DNA of 11,587 bases from CBFDCQ01 sp965603355 (GTDB taxonomy: Bacteria > Hydrogenedentota > CAZGCA01 > CBFDCQ01). Positions 5,849 to 11,587 of this stretch are shown piece after piece; position 1 is the first letter of the stretch; each line of letters opens with the position of its first letter. Position numbers and translations under genes: made by a program. Below the pieces are notes generated by a model. The model saw only the letters and a list, made by a program, of their open reading frames with translations, searched no databases and was not told the origin of the DNA. The stretch lies in the NCBI GenBank assembly GCA_965603355.1, contig CBFDCQ010000094.1, positions 1 to 11,587 on the forward strand, in the 5' to 3' direction.

Positions 5849-6946
5849 ATGAAGGTCACTTTGAGTGGGATCAAGGCGGACATAGGCAGTATCGGCGGGC
5901 ACATCCAGCCCAGCAAGGCTGTCCTTGATCGGGTAAAAGAGTACGTCAAGAAGGAGGCAAAAGGACTCCTGATCGACAGCAGAGTGAGCTCCACCGGCGA
6001 TGATATTGCCATACTCTGCAGCCACGATCAGGGCGTCGGAAGCGAAAAGATCCACAAGATGGCGTGGGACGCTTTTGTGGCAGGTACCGAGGTGGCAAAG
6101 AAGCAGGGTCTATACGGCGCCGGCCAGGACCTGCTCAAGGATTCGTTCTCCGGGAACATCAAGGGTATGGGACCGGCCGTAGCGGAGATGGAGTTCGAGG
6201 AACGACCCAACGAGCCGGTTCTGTTCTTCGCCGCGGATAAGACCGACCCGGGCGCATACAGCCTGCCTCTGTATCTTGGGTTCACGGATCCCATGCACTG
6301 CGCAGGGCTGATCCTGTCCCCCAAGATGGCGGCGGGTTTCAAGTACACAATCATGGACGTTGCGTACACTGAATCGGACCGTGTCATCGAACTGAACGCT
6401 CCCGAAGAGCTGTACGACATCGCAGCATTGCTGCGCGATCCGGAGCGGTTTGTGGTCGAGTCCATACATTCCCGTGGCGATGGAGACATCGCGGCCGTCG
6501 TTAGCACGACCCGGCTGCACAACATCGCGGGCAAGTACGTGGGCAAGGACGACCCGATCATGCTGGTTCGTGTCCAGGGCGCCTTCCCGGCAACCGGTGA
6601 GGTTCTGTCGCCGTTCGCCATATCGCCGCTAGTGGCAGGGTTCATGCGAGGCAGCCACACCGGGCCGCTGATGCCGGTGAAACAGAACGGCACCATCTCG
6701 TACTTCGACGGCCCGCCCGTGGTGACCTGTGCGGCCTACTGCATACAGGATGGCAAACTCACCGAGCCGGCGGACGCCTTCGATCATCCGTTCTGGGATT
6801 ACATCCGGAATGAGACGTCCAGGAAAGCCCTCGACATACGCAGACAGGGCTTCTACGGCGCTGCCATGCTCCCGTACAGCGAGCTCGAGTACGGCGGAAT
6901 CGTGGATAAGATGGAAAAACTCGACGGCAGGTTCGTCGTTAAGTAG
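5849..6946 (+). CDS. Fructose-1,6-bisphosphate aldolase/phosphatase (class V, archaeal type)
   Basis: This 365-residue cytoplasmic enzyme joins dihydroxyacetone phosphate and glyceraldehyde 3-phosphate and then dephosphorylates the product, giving fructose 6-phosphate in one active site. That makes it an essentially one-way gluconeogenic enzyme. Family signatures run the full length: ADIGSIGGH (10-18), GDD (50-52), GLYGAGQDLL (87-96), GNIKGMGP (102-109), ADKTDPGA (129-136), GKYVGKDDP (228-236), RGSHTGPLMPVK (267-278) and FDGPP (286-290). Lys233 matches the family's Schiff-base lysine, followed by metal-binding Asp234-Asp235, with Tyr230 as the proton donor position. Asp11, His18, Asp51, Asp52, Gln93 and Asp130 fit metal and phosphate sites, and Tyr348 fits the C-terminal tyrosine. 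ATG 5849 has AAAGGAGG at 8-base spacing; a GTG at 5825 lacks this. Length is normal. It is the only plus-strand gene here, transcribed from its own consensus promoter. Confidence 0.96.
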   Translation: MKVTLSGIKADIGSIGGHIQPSKAVLDRVKEYVKKEAKGLLIDSRVSSTGDDIAILCSHDQGVGSEKIHKMAWDAFVAGTEVAKKQGLYGAGQDLLKDSFSGNIKGMGPAVAEMEFEERPNEPVLFFAADKTDPGAYSLPLYLGFTDPMHCAGLILSPKMAAGFKYTIMDVAYTESDRVIELNAPEELYDIAALLRDPERFVVESIHSRGDGDIAAVVSTTRLHNIAGKYVGKDDPIMLVRVQGAFPATGEVLSPFAISPLVAGFMRGSHTGPLMPVKQNGTISYFDGPPVVTCAAYCIQDGKLTEPADAFDHPFWDYIRNETSRKALDIRRQGFYGAAMLPYSELEYGGIVDKMEKLDGRFVVK

Positions 6947-6991
6947 TAGGACTGGCGATTTCTCCCGGAACGTGTTGCCACGTACCCGGTA

Positions 6992-7007
6992 GGCCCTTTC
7001 TGGGGCC
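6992..7007 (+). terminator. Small GC-rich hairpin after the FBP aldolase/phosphatase
   Basis: GGCCC (6992-6996) pairs with GGGCC (7003-7007) around a 6-base loop, 45 nt after the stop. It is short and has no U-run; it may assist the larger hairpin that follows. Confidence 0.3.
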
Positions 7008-7055
7008 GGCGTGGATTACGGAGGCTCTCGGTCTGGAATTGGAGTCAGTCGGAAT

Positions 7056-7080
7056 GGGGCGAGGCACCATGCCTCGCCCC
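7056..7080. terminator. Bidirectional terminator-like hairpin between convergent genes
   Basis: GGGGCGAGGC (7056-7065) and GCCTCGCCCC (7071-7080) form a perfect 10-bp GC-rich stem with a 5-base loop. It sits 109 nt after the aldolase/phosphatase stop and 23 nt after the stop of the opposing membrane-protein gene (7104), where a shared terminator is expected. Neither side has a strong U-run, though TTCTGCATTCT follows on the plus strand. Confidence 0.65.
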
Positions 7081-7103
7081 TTCTGCATTCTGGAAGCTGC
7101 ATC

Positions 7104-9488
7104 TCAGCCGGCCCGCTTTCGCGCCACAATCCAAATCGCGATGAGCGTGGCGCTAAGAGCGTTGATGAGGCTGAGCAGCACGCAGGTTTTCACCGTGCCG
7201 AAAATCGGCAGCAACAATACCCCCGTCAGGAAAGCCCCCAGGGCCGCACCGAGATGGTCCGTGCATTCGGTCAGCGCCGCCGACGTACCCATTCTTCCAC
7301 CGGCGCGCACGAAAACGGCGTTGGCGACTGGAAACTCGGCGCCCGTGATCGCGCCCGCTATCACGACCACCAGCAAGAAGAAAAGCTTGCCAACAACATA
7401 ACCTTCCACTGCACCTGCCACCTGGAGCAGTCGCGGCAACGCGAGAGCGAACGCGGCGACGGCGATCTCCAGCGCCAGAAGCGTAACCGGCCGCGTCGCC
7501 CGGCCTCGTTCCAGCCATCTTGTGGCTGAAATGCCGCCTAAAGCAAGCCCCGTCATGAACAGCGCCACCACCAGTCCGATCTCCTGGTAGAGATAACCGT
7601 AGATGTTCTGGTACGCGTAAAGCGCAGTGAGATCGAACGCCATCGCGGCGGTTCCGGTGGTGCCTATCGCGATCAGCGCAAGCGGTTGGCCCAGAGCCTC
7701 GGTGCCGCATCTCCGGCGGAAAAGCAGCACGGCGACCAGCACGAACACGACGGCTATCAGCAGGACAGGCCTGTGAAAGCGCATACTGCTGAGTCTCAGA
7801 AGCACCGGACCGAATCTGCCCCCGGAATACCTGCTCCACAACACCAGATTGAAGAGATAGGTAACAGGCGTGTCGTCGGTGTTGATGCGCAGACCTTCCG
7901 CTGTCTCGAACGATTCATGTGTGAACCGGACACGTTCCGGCTCCAATAGACTGGCGAAGAGGTACTTTGAGAAGTACTGCGATTGTATTCCCCAGCTCTC
8001 GTATCGATCGGCGAGGACGTCGGCGTCATCGGTGACCGTGTCGGGCGAATCGCTCGCAAAGAACGTGTTTGCCTCGCCCGGCGAGATAGCCAGATACGCA
8101 AACGAATCCCGCAGCGTCGCATAAAGCGACCCGCTGAAGCTTTTCATCTCCTCCCCAAAGTATGTGGAAGCGGAACTTATTCCCGCAACCACTACGCCGC
8201 CGGGCCGCAACGCATCCTTGGTTTCCGAAAAGAACTCGCGGGTATAAAATCGGTTCAACATTGCGGTGGAGGGGTCCGGTAGGTCAAGAATGATCAGATC
8301 GTATCGGCGTTTCCCTCGGTTTCGTTTCACGAAACGTCTGCCATCCTCATAGAATATGTTCACTCTTTCGTCTGCCAGAGCTTCCCGCTCCGCCGACGAC
8401 AGATGGGGTTCAATGATGGATAGGACTTCCGGGTCAATCTCGAGATAGTCCACCGAACGTACAGGGTAGCGCAGAATCTCGCTCAACATTCCCGGTGTCC
8501 CGCCGATCAGGAGTATCTCTTTGGGGTCGGGATGCTCGCACATGAAGAGATTGGCCTCCTGCGCGGGGATGAACGGGTCGGGGAACGAGAAAGCATACTG
8601 TCCGTTTGCAAAGAGGCTGTACTGACCTTGCTGAACTCCAAGAGCCAGGTTCTGATACTTTGAATTCCGGGAAGCCACCAGCTCGAGTTTCTGTCCCATC
8701 GACCGCCATCGCGCGCGGACCGTTGCAGAGTTGATCCTATCCGGAAGACCTGTCACAAGCACCGATGCAGCCACCAGCAGGACTAGCGCGGCGCATAACG
8801 CGAGCGCACGAGCGCTCCGAACGCGCGGGATCAAGCACAGCGTCAGCAGCAACAGGCAGGCCGATACGACGAGGACCGAGATGACGGCCGCCTCCGGCGA
8901 GTTGAAATGCTGCACCAGCACATAGGTGAAAAGTACGCCGCCAACCAGACTGCCGGAGGATTCCAGCACGTACGCCCAGCCGATACTCTGAGCCTCGCCC
9001 GACGTTGTGTGCTCCCGCTGGCGCACCAACCGTAAAGTGCGGCAAGCGAACGGAAAACCAAAACCTATCAGAACGCTGACAGGTATGACCATCAGGCCGG
9101 TTGCACCAACGAGTTTCAGGAACGGAATGAGCTCGCCCGGAAGCGCGCCGAGCCACGCCCGAGTGATTCTGATCAGCGGCAGAAAACCTGTCAGCAATAA
9201 TGGAAAGAGGAGCTCCGTGAGCACGAAAACCGGCACCGGGTCGCGCGTCCTGTCCGCCACGCGTGACGCCACATAGGCGCCCACAGCTATCCCCACAAAC
9301 CAAGAGAAGAAGATGACACCGAGACATAGCTCGTTGCCAAAAAAGACTACCAGAAATTCCCTGATGACAAGCACCTGCGATATCGTGGCCTGGTAGCCGA
9401 ACAGGAAACAGGCTGCGGCGACAAGCACCGGCGCGAAAAGGCGCCGGCGTGATTCAGATTTGCTGCTGCTTGACGTATGGAGAGTCAA
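7104..9488 (-). CDS. Membrane protein with spermidine-synthase-like core
   Basis: This 794-residue inner-membrane protein has an N-terminal half of about seven hydrophobic helices (about 18-245), a soluble aminopropyltransferase-like domain (about 265-550) and a C-terminal membrane half of about seven helices (about 572-790). The layout fits the 'fused MFS/spermidine synthase' family, whose reactions are mostly unproven. The core shows ILLIGGTPG (325-333) at the cofactor loop, an acidic ribose-binding position near Glu350/Asp352, EDGRRF (381-386), YDLIILDLPDP (396-406), FYTREFF (414-420) and INTDDTPV (535-542). The cofactor loop reads GGTPG, not the usual GGGDGG of true spermidine synthases, so ordinary activity is doubtful. 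The TTG start at 9488 is the only possible start after the in-frame stop just upstream that still leaves helix 1 intact; AGGCGG lies 8 bases before it. A TATAAT box lies about 85 nt upstream. It converges on the aldolase/phosphatase gene. Confidence 0.88.
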   Translation of the reverse strand: MTLHTSSSSKSESRRRLFAPVLVAAACFLFGYQATISQVLVIREFLVVFFGNELCLGVIFFSWFVGIAVGAYVASRVADRTRDPVPVFVLTELLFPLLLTGFLPLIRITRAWLGALPGELIPFLKLVGATGLMVIPVSVLIGFGFPFACRTLRLVRQREHTTSGEAQSIGWAYVLESSGSLVGGVLFTYVLVQHFNSPEAAVISVLVVSACLLLLTLCLIPRVRSARALALCAALVLLVAASVLVTGLPDRINSATVRARWRSMGQKLELVASRNSKYQNLALGVQQGQYSLFANGQYAFSFPDPFIPAQEANLFMCEHPDPKEILLIGGTPGMLSEILRYPVRSVDYLEIDPEVLSIIEPHLSSAEREALADERVNIFYEDGRRFVKRNRGKRRYDLIILDLPDPSTAMLNRFYTREFFSETKDALRPGGVVVAGISSASTYFGEEMKSFSGSLYATLRDSFAYLAISPGEANTFFASDSPDTVTDDADVLADRYESWGIQSQYFSKYLFASLLEPERVRFTHESFETAEGLRINTDDTPVTYLFNLVLWSRYSGGRFGPVLLRLSSMRFHRPVLLIAVVFVLVAVLLFRRRCGTEALGQPLALIAIGTTGTAAMAFDLTALYAYQNIYGYLYQEIGLVVALFMTGLALGGISATRWLERGRATRPVTLLALEIAVAAFALALPRLLQVAGAVEGYVVGKLFFLLVVVIAGAITGAEFPVANAVFVRAGGRMGTSAALTECTDHLGAALGAFLTGVLLLPIFGTVKTCVLLSLINALSATLIAIWIVARKRAG

Positions 9489-9570
9489 CCGCTCAGTCCG
9501 CCTCGATCATACTCCGGTATTAACCCTTACTGGCATCACCAACTCAAGCTCAAGGCATAATAGCGCTCAC

Positions 9571-9599
9571 ATTATACACTAAACCCGGCTTCGTGTTCC
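9571..9599 (-). promoter_or_regulatory. Likely promoter of the spermidine-synthase-like gene
   Basis: On the minus strand a perfect -10 TATAAT (9576-9571) is preceded at 17 bases by GGAACA (9599-9594), which keeps only the ACA half of the -35 consensus. The start would be near 9564, giving a leader of about 75 nt to the TTG start. The weak -35 suggests modest or activator-assisted use. Confidence 0.5.
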
Positions 9600-9622
9600 T
9601 CATGCGAGCCGAGCTAGAGTGT

Positions 9623-9643
9623 GCCGAAAGAGATTTTTTCGGC
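9623..9643. terminator. Hairpin GCCGAAA / TTTCGGC
   Basis: GCCGAAA (9623-9629) pairs with TTTCGGC (9637-9643) around a 7-base loop. The right arm is part of a T-run (9634-9639). It lies about 270 nt after the Asp-repeat gene and directly beside the palindromic pair, so it may be a terminator for minus-strand transcription or part of that element. Confidence 0.35.
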
Positions 9644-9644
9644 C

Positions 9645-9726
9645 GTAGGGGAGCCCCTCGTGGGCTCCCGTGTAGATACCAGGTTCTCGGTGGGCAATGA
9701 CGGGAGGGTACAAGACCCTCCCCTAC
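9645..9726. repeat. BIME-like pair of palindromes with inverted ends
   Basis: Two 8-bp perfect hairpins stand 32 bases apart: GGGAGCCC/GGGCTCCC (9649-9669, 5-base loop) and GGGAGGGT/ACCCTCCC (9702-9722, 5-base loop). The whole unit is bounded by 9-base inverted ends, GTAGGGGAG (9645-9653) and CTCCCCTAC (9718-9726). This is the build of paired REP or BIME elements, which usually recur many times between genes. It could also serve as a terminator for the minus-strand gene ending at 9916. Confidence 0.5.
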
Positions 9727-9915
9727 AGAAGACGACGTCGCCTATCTAGCAAGTTCATGAGCAGACCTTATACGTTTTGCCCGCACGGTGCAGATTTGGG
9801 CCATAAGCGGGAACTCTGACACCTACTATGGGAAACAGAAATGTGGCTATCGGGTCGCAAGAGCAAGCACAGCTATCCATCCGCCCGTAATTCACGAGCA
9901 GCTGTCGCACGCACG

Positions 9916-11587
9916 TTAGTACGACACCCCTAGCAGCGCCGCGGTCGTCCAACCCCACTTTATCTTGATCTTGTTCGGCAGCGCCAGCGACGTGCAGCCC
10001 AGACCGATCTCGGGACCGTAGAACTCCGTGTCGCCCACACAGCCGTATTTGAGCTTGAAGTTCTTCACGTAAGAGACCTCGCCACACACGTGCAACTGCG
10101 TCTCAGGTCTGCCCTTCAGGTTGATCGTGTTGATCGAGGCGGCCGGCGCATCTATGTGGACATCGCAGGAATCCCCCCACTCGAGATACGCCTCGTCACC
10201 GCACTTAACCAACAGGTTACCGTCACTATCGGAAATCTCAATCGTCAACGTCCCGTCGGTATCGTTGTAGAACGCCTCACAGCCCGGCAGGCTGTAAAGC
10301 ACCTTCACGTCTCCATACTCGAACGTGTACGCGGCCTTCGTCTCGGCACCTTCTTCATCGTAATCGTAATCGTTATCGTAATCAGCAAGCTCCTCAAGCT
10401 TGATATCTTCATCTTCATCGTTATCGTAATCCGCAAGCTCGGGTCCGACAAAAAGCTCTGATTTCACCATGGGCGTCAGGTCAAATGGAGCACCAGGATA
10501 CGACACTCCAAGCAGCGGCGCCGTGGCGGCTCCCCACTTGATCAGAACGTTCTTCGGTGGGTCGTCCGCAGCGCTGCCTAGACCGAACGCCTCACCATAC
10601 CCTCCCGTATCGCCCACAAACCCGTACTTCAAGACGAAGTTCTTCACATAATCCACCTGCCCGCAGACGTACAGATCCATCTCCTCCCTACCCTTGAGGT
10701 TGATCTTCTTGAGAGAAGCATCCGGCGCGTGAATGTAGATGTCGCAGCCTGAGCCCCAGTAGGCTGGAGCATCCTTTCCCGCATTGACGTTCAGAGCCCC
10801 ACCGTCCTCCCAGATGACTATCGTCAGCGTATCGTCAGCGAGGTTGTGAGCCGCGTAGCAGCCGCCCTTGCTGTAGAGCACCTTTATATCACCTATCACG
10901 ATCCTGTATCTCGGGGGGCCCGCTGCCTGGACAGTAGGATCGAGTGCGTTGCCGCCGTATTCAAACTCATAGGCGTTCGGCTGCCCGTCGCCGTCGTAGT
11001 CGTTCTGTCCGTCCGGGATACCGTCGGCCACATCCTCGAAATCGTCGCCGGTGCTGTCCGCCTCCAACGGATCGAACGGGTTCTGAACTCCCGGCGTGGC
11101 TTCATCGAGGTCTGCAACCTCGTCACCATCGCTCAACCCGTCACCGTCAGTATCCGGGTCCTTCGGATCCGTCTCGTTCTCGTATTCCTCGAGGTTGGTG
11201 AGATCATCCCCGTCCGGATCGCCACCGGCACCGTTATCGCCGGTGTCATCGTTCGGATCCAGGTCGTTGTCAACCTCCCATCCGTCAGGCAGCTCGTCGC
11301 CGTCCGAGTCGGGGTCGTTCGGGTGGGTGCCGTGCATGTTGACCTCATCGCCGTCGTTCAGGCCGTCATCGTCCGAATCCGCATCGTGCGGGTCACTGTC
11401 GTTGTCAACCTCCCATCCGTCAGGCAGCTCGTCGCCGTCCGAGTCGGGGTCGTTCGGGTGGGTGCCGTGCATGTTGACCTCATCGCCGTCGTTCAGGCCG
11501 TCATCGTCCGAATCCGCATCGTGCGGGTCACTGTCGTTGTCAACCTCCCATCCGTCAGGCAGCTCGTCGCCGTCCGAGTCGGGGTCG
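9916..11587 (-). CDS. Secreted Asp-repeat (thrombospondin-3-like) protein with two unrecognised C-terminal domains, 5' part missing
   Basis: The start lies beyond the window; about 556 residues are visible. The N-terminal visible part (11587 to about 10930) is a chain of Asp-rich repeats of the D-x-D-x-D-G-x-x-D-G-x-E kind (DPDSDGDELPDGWE, DADSDDDGLNDGDE). This is typical of thrombospondin-type-3-like modules that bind calcium and form stiff surface stalks. Then come two copies of the domain also found in the small secreted protein (10498-10911 and 9919-10329), joined by a 56-residue acidic linker with ELADYDND written twice. The protein ends right after the second copy (LLGVSY, TAA). No membrane anchor or sorting signal is visible at the C-terminus, so any anchor must be upstream or non-covalent. 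The likely place is outside the cell. Calcium binding and a stalk-plus-head design are inferred from the repeats. Confidence 0.85.
   Translation of the reverse strand, partial: DPDSDGDELPDGWEVDNDSDPHDADSDDDGLNDGDEVNMHGTHPNDPDSDGDELPDGWEVDNDSDPHDADSDDDGLNDGDEVNMHGTHPNDPDSDGDELPDGWEVDNDLDPNDDTGDNGAGGDPDGDDLTNLEEYENETDPKDPDTDGDGLSDGDEVADLDEATPGVQNPFDPLEADSTGDDFEDVADGIPDGQNDYDGDGQPNAYEFEYGGNALDPTVQAAGPPRYRIVIGDIKVLYSKGGCYAAHNLADDTLTIVIWEDGGALNVNAGKDAPAYWGSGCDIYIHAPDASLKKINLKGREEMDLYVCGQVDYVKNFVLKYGFVGDTGGYGEAFGLGSAADDPPKNVLIKWGAATAPLLGVSYPGAPFDLTPMVKSELFVGPELADYDNDEDEDIKLEELADYDNDYDYDEEGAETKAAYTFEYGDVKVLYSLPGCEAFYNDTDGTLTIEISDSDGNLLVKCGDEAYLEWGDSCDVHIDAPAASINTINLKGRPETQLHVCGEVSYVKNFKLKYGCVGDTEFYGPEIGLGCTSLALPNKIKIKWGWTTAALLGVSY
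9919..10329 (-). repeat. Copy C of the unrecognised ~140-aa domain
   Basis: This is the last 137 residues of the Asp-repeat protein. It carries GDVKVLYS, GTLTIEI, GNLLVK, CDVHIDAPAAS, INLKGR, HVCGEVSYVKNFKLKYG, GDTEFYG and IKIKWG, ending LLGVSY. It has six cysteines, three of them at positions also Cys in copy B. It is plainly closer to copy B than to copy A. Confidence 0.85.
10498..10911 (-). repeat. Copy B of the unrecognised ~140-aa domain
   Basis: These 138 residues follow the Asp-rich stalk: GDIKVLYS, DTLTIVI, GALNVN, CDIYIHAPDAS, INLKGR, YVCGQVDYVKNFVLKYG, GDTGGYG, VLIKWG and LLGVSY. Its three cysteines (in GGC, GCD and YVCG) align with three of the six in copy C. The repeated hydrophobic alternation suggests an all-beta fold, possibly sandwich or solenoid. 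Confidence 0.85.
11263..11587 (-). repeat. Exact 135-bp tandem repeat coding for Asp-rich 45-residue units
   Basis: The DNA from 11263 to 11397 is repeated at 11398-11532 and again from 11533 to the window edge, with no base differences seen in the 325 bases covered. Each unit codes for 45 residues with two Asp-rich loops (DSDGDELPDGWE and DSDDDGLNDGDE). The reading frame is kept because 135 is a multiple of 3. Identity at silent positions points to recent duplication or gene conversion. More copies probably lie upstream of the window. Confidence 0.95.

Larger units (their letters stand above)
9489..9915. other. 427-base intergenic region with promoter and palindromic elements
   Basis: Holds a -10 box for the membrane-protein gene (9571-9576), a hairpin (9623-9643) and a BIME-like pair of palindromes (9645-9726). 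Between 9727 and 9915, just downstream of the Asp-repeat gene, I find no convincing terminator or gene; frames there are short and lack start signals. Confidence 0.55.

Noticed and set aside
11263..11587. CRISPR array
   Set aside because: The 135-bp units are contiguous, have no spacers and stay in frame within a coding sequence.

Overview
The window looks like part of a moderate-GC, Gram-negative-type bacterial genome, probably from a little-studied or uncultured lineage. Three things point that way: an MsbA-type lipid exporter, secreted proteins with signal peptides or thrombospondin-type-3-like Asp-rich repeats, and an archaeal-type (class V) fructose-1,6-bisphosphate aldolase/phosphatase found mainly in archaea and deep-branching or anaerobic bacteria. 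A perfect TGTTC-N4-GAACA palindrome would fit a Verrucomicrobia-type LexA box, but the phylum cannot be fixed from this sequence. There are no tRNA or rRNA genes, CRISPR arrays or intact transposases.

Layout: (1) 60-2021, minus strand: MsbA-like ABC exporter with its own extended -10 promoter. (2) 2367-3341, minus: CgeB-like glycosyltransferase. (3) 3506-4267, minus: small secreted protein with one copy of an unrecognised domain and a highly acidic tail. It is preceded by a near-consensus promoter and a long leader with three consecutive hairpins. (4) 4670-5017, minus: small helical protein of unknown function. (5) 5018-5848: non-coding region with the LexA-like palindrome, a perfect-consensus plus-strand promoter and a roughly 330-nt leader. 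(6) 5849-6946, plus: class V FBP aldolase/phosphatase. (7) 7104-9488, minus: 794-residue membrane protein with a spermidine-synthase-like core between two multi-helix halves, convergent with the aldolase/phosphatase across a strong terminator-like hairpin. (8) 9489-9915: non-coding, with a BIME-like palindromic pair. (9) 9916-11587, minus: C-terminal part of a large secreted protein with Asp-rich calcium-binding-type repeats, including an exact 135-bp DNA tandem repeat, followed by two more copies of the same unrecognised domain.

The most notable point is that a roughly 135-150-residue domain occurs three times in two separate genes: once in the small secreted protein and twice at the C-terminus of the Asp-repeat protein. 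Each protein also carries a very acidic Asp/Glu tail or linker. I do not recognise this domain. A reasonable inference is a surface system with a calcium-stiffened stalk bearing two head domains and a free single-domain partner. The exporter and glycosyltransferase suit envelope glycan or lipid work but are not evidently linked to it. The aldolase/phosphatase supplies gluconeogenesis.
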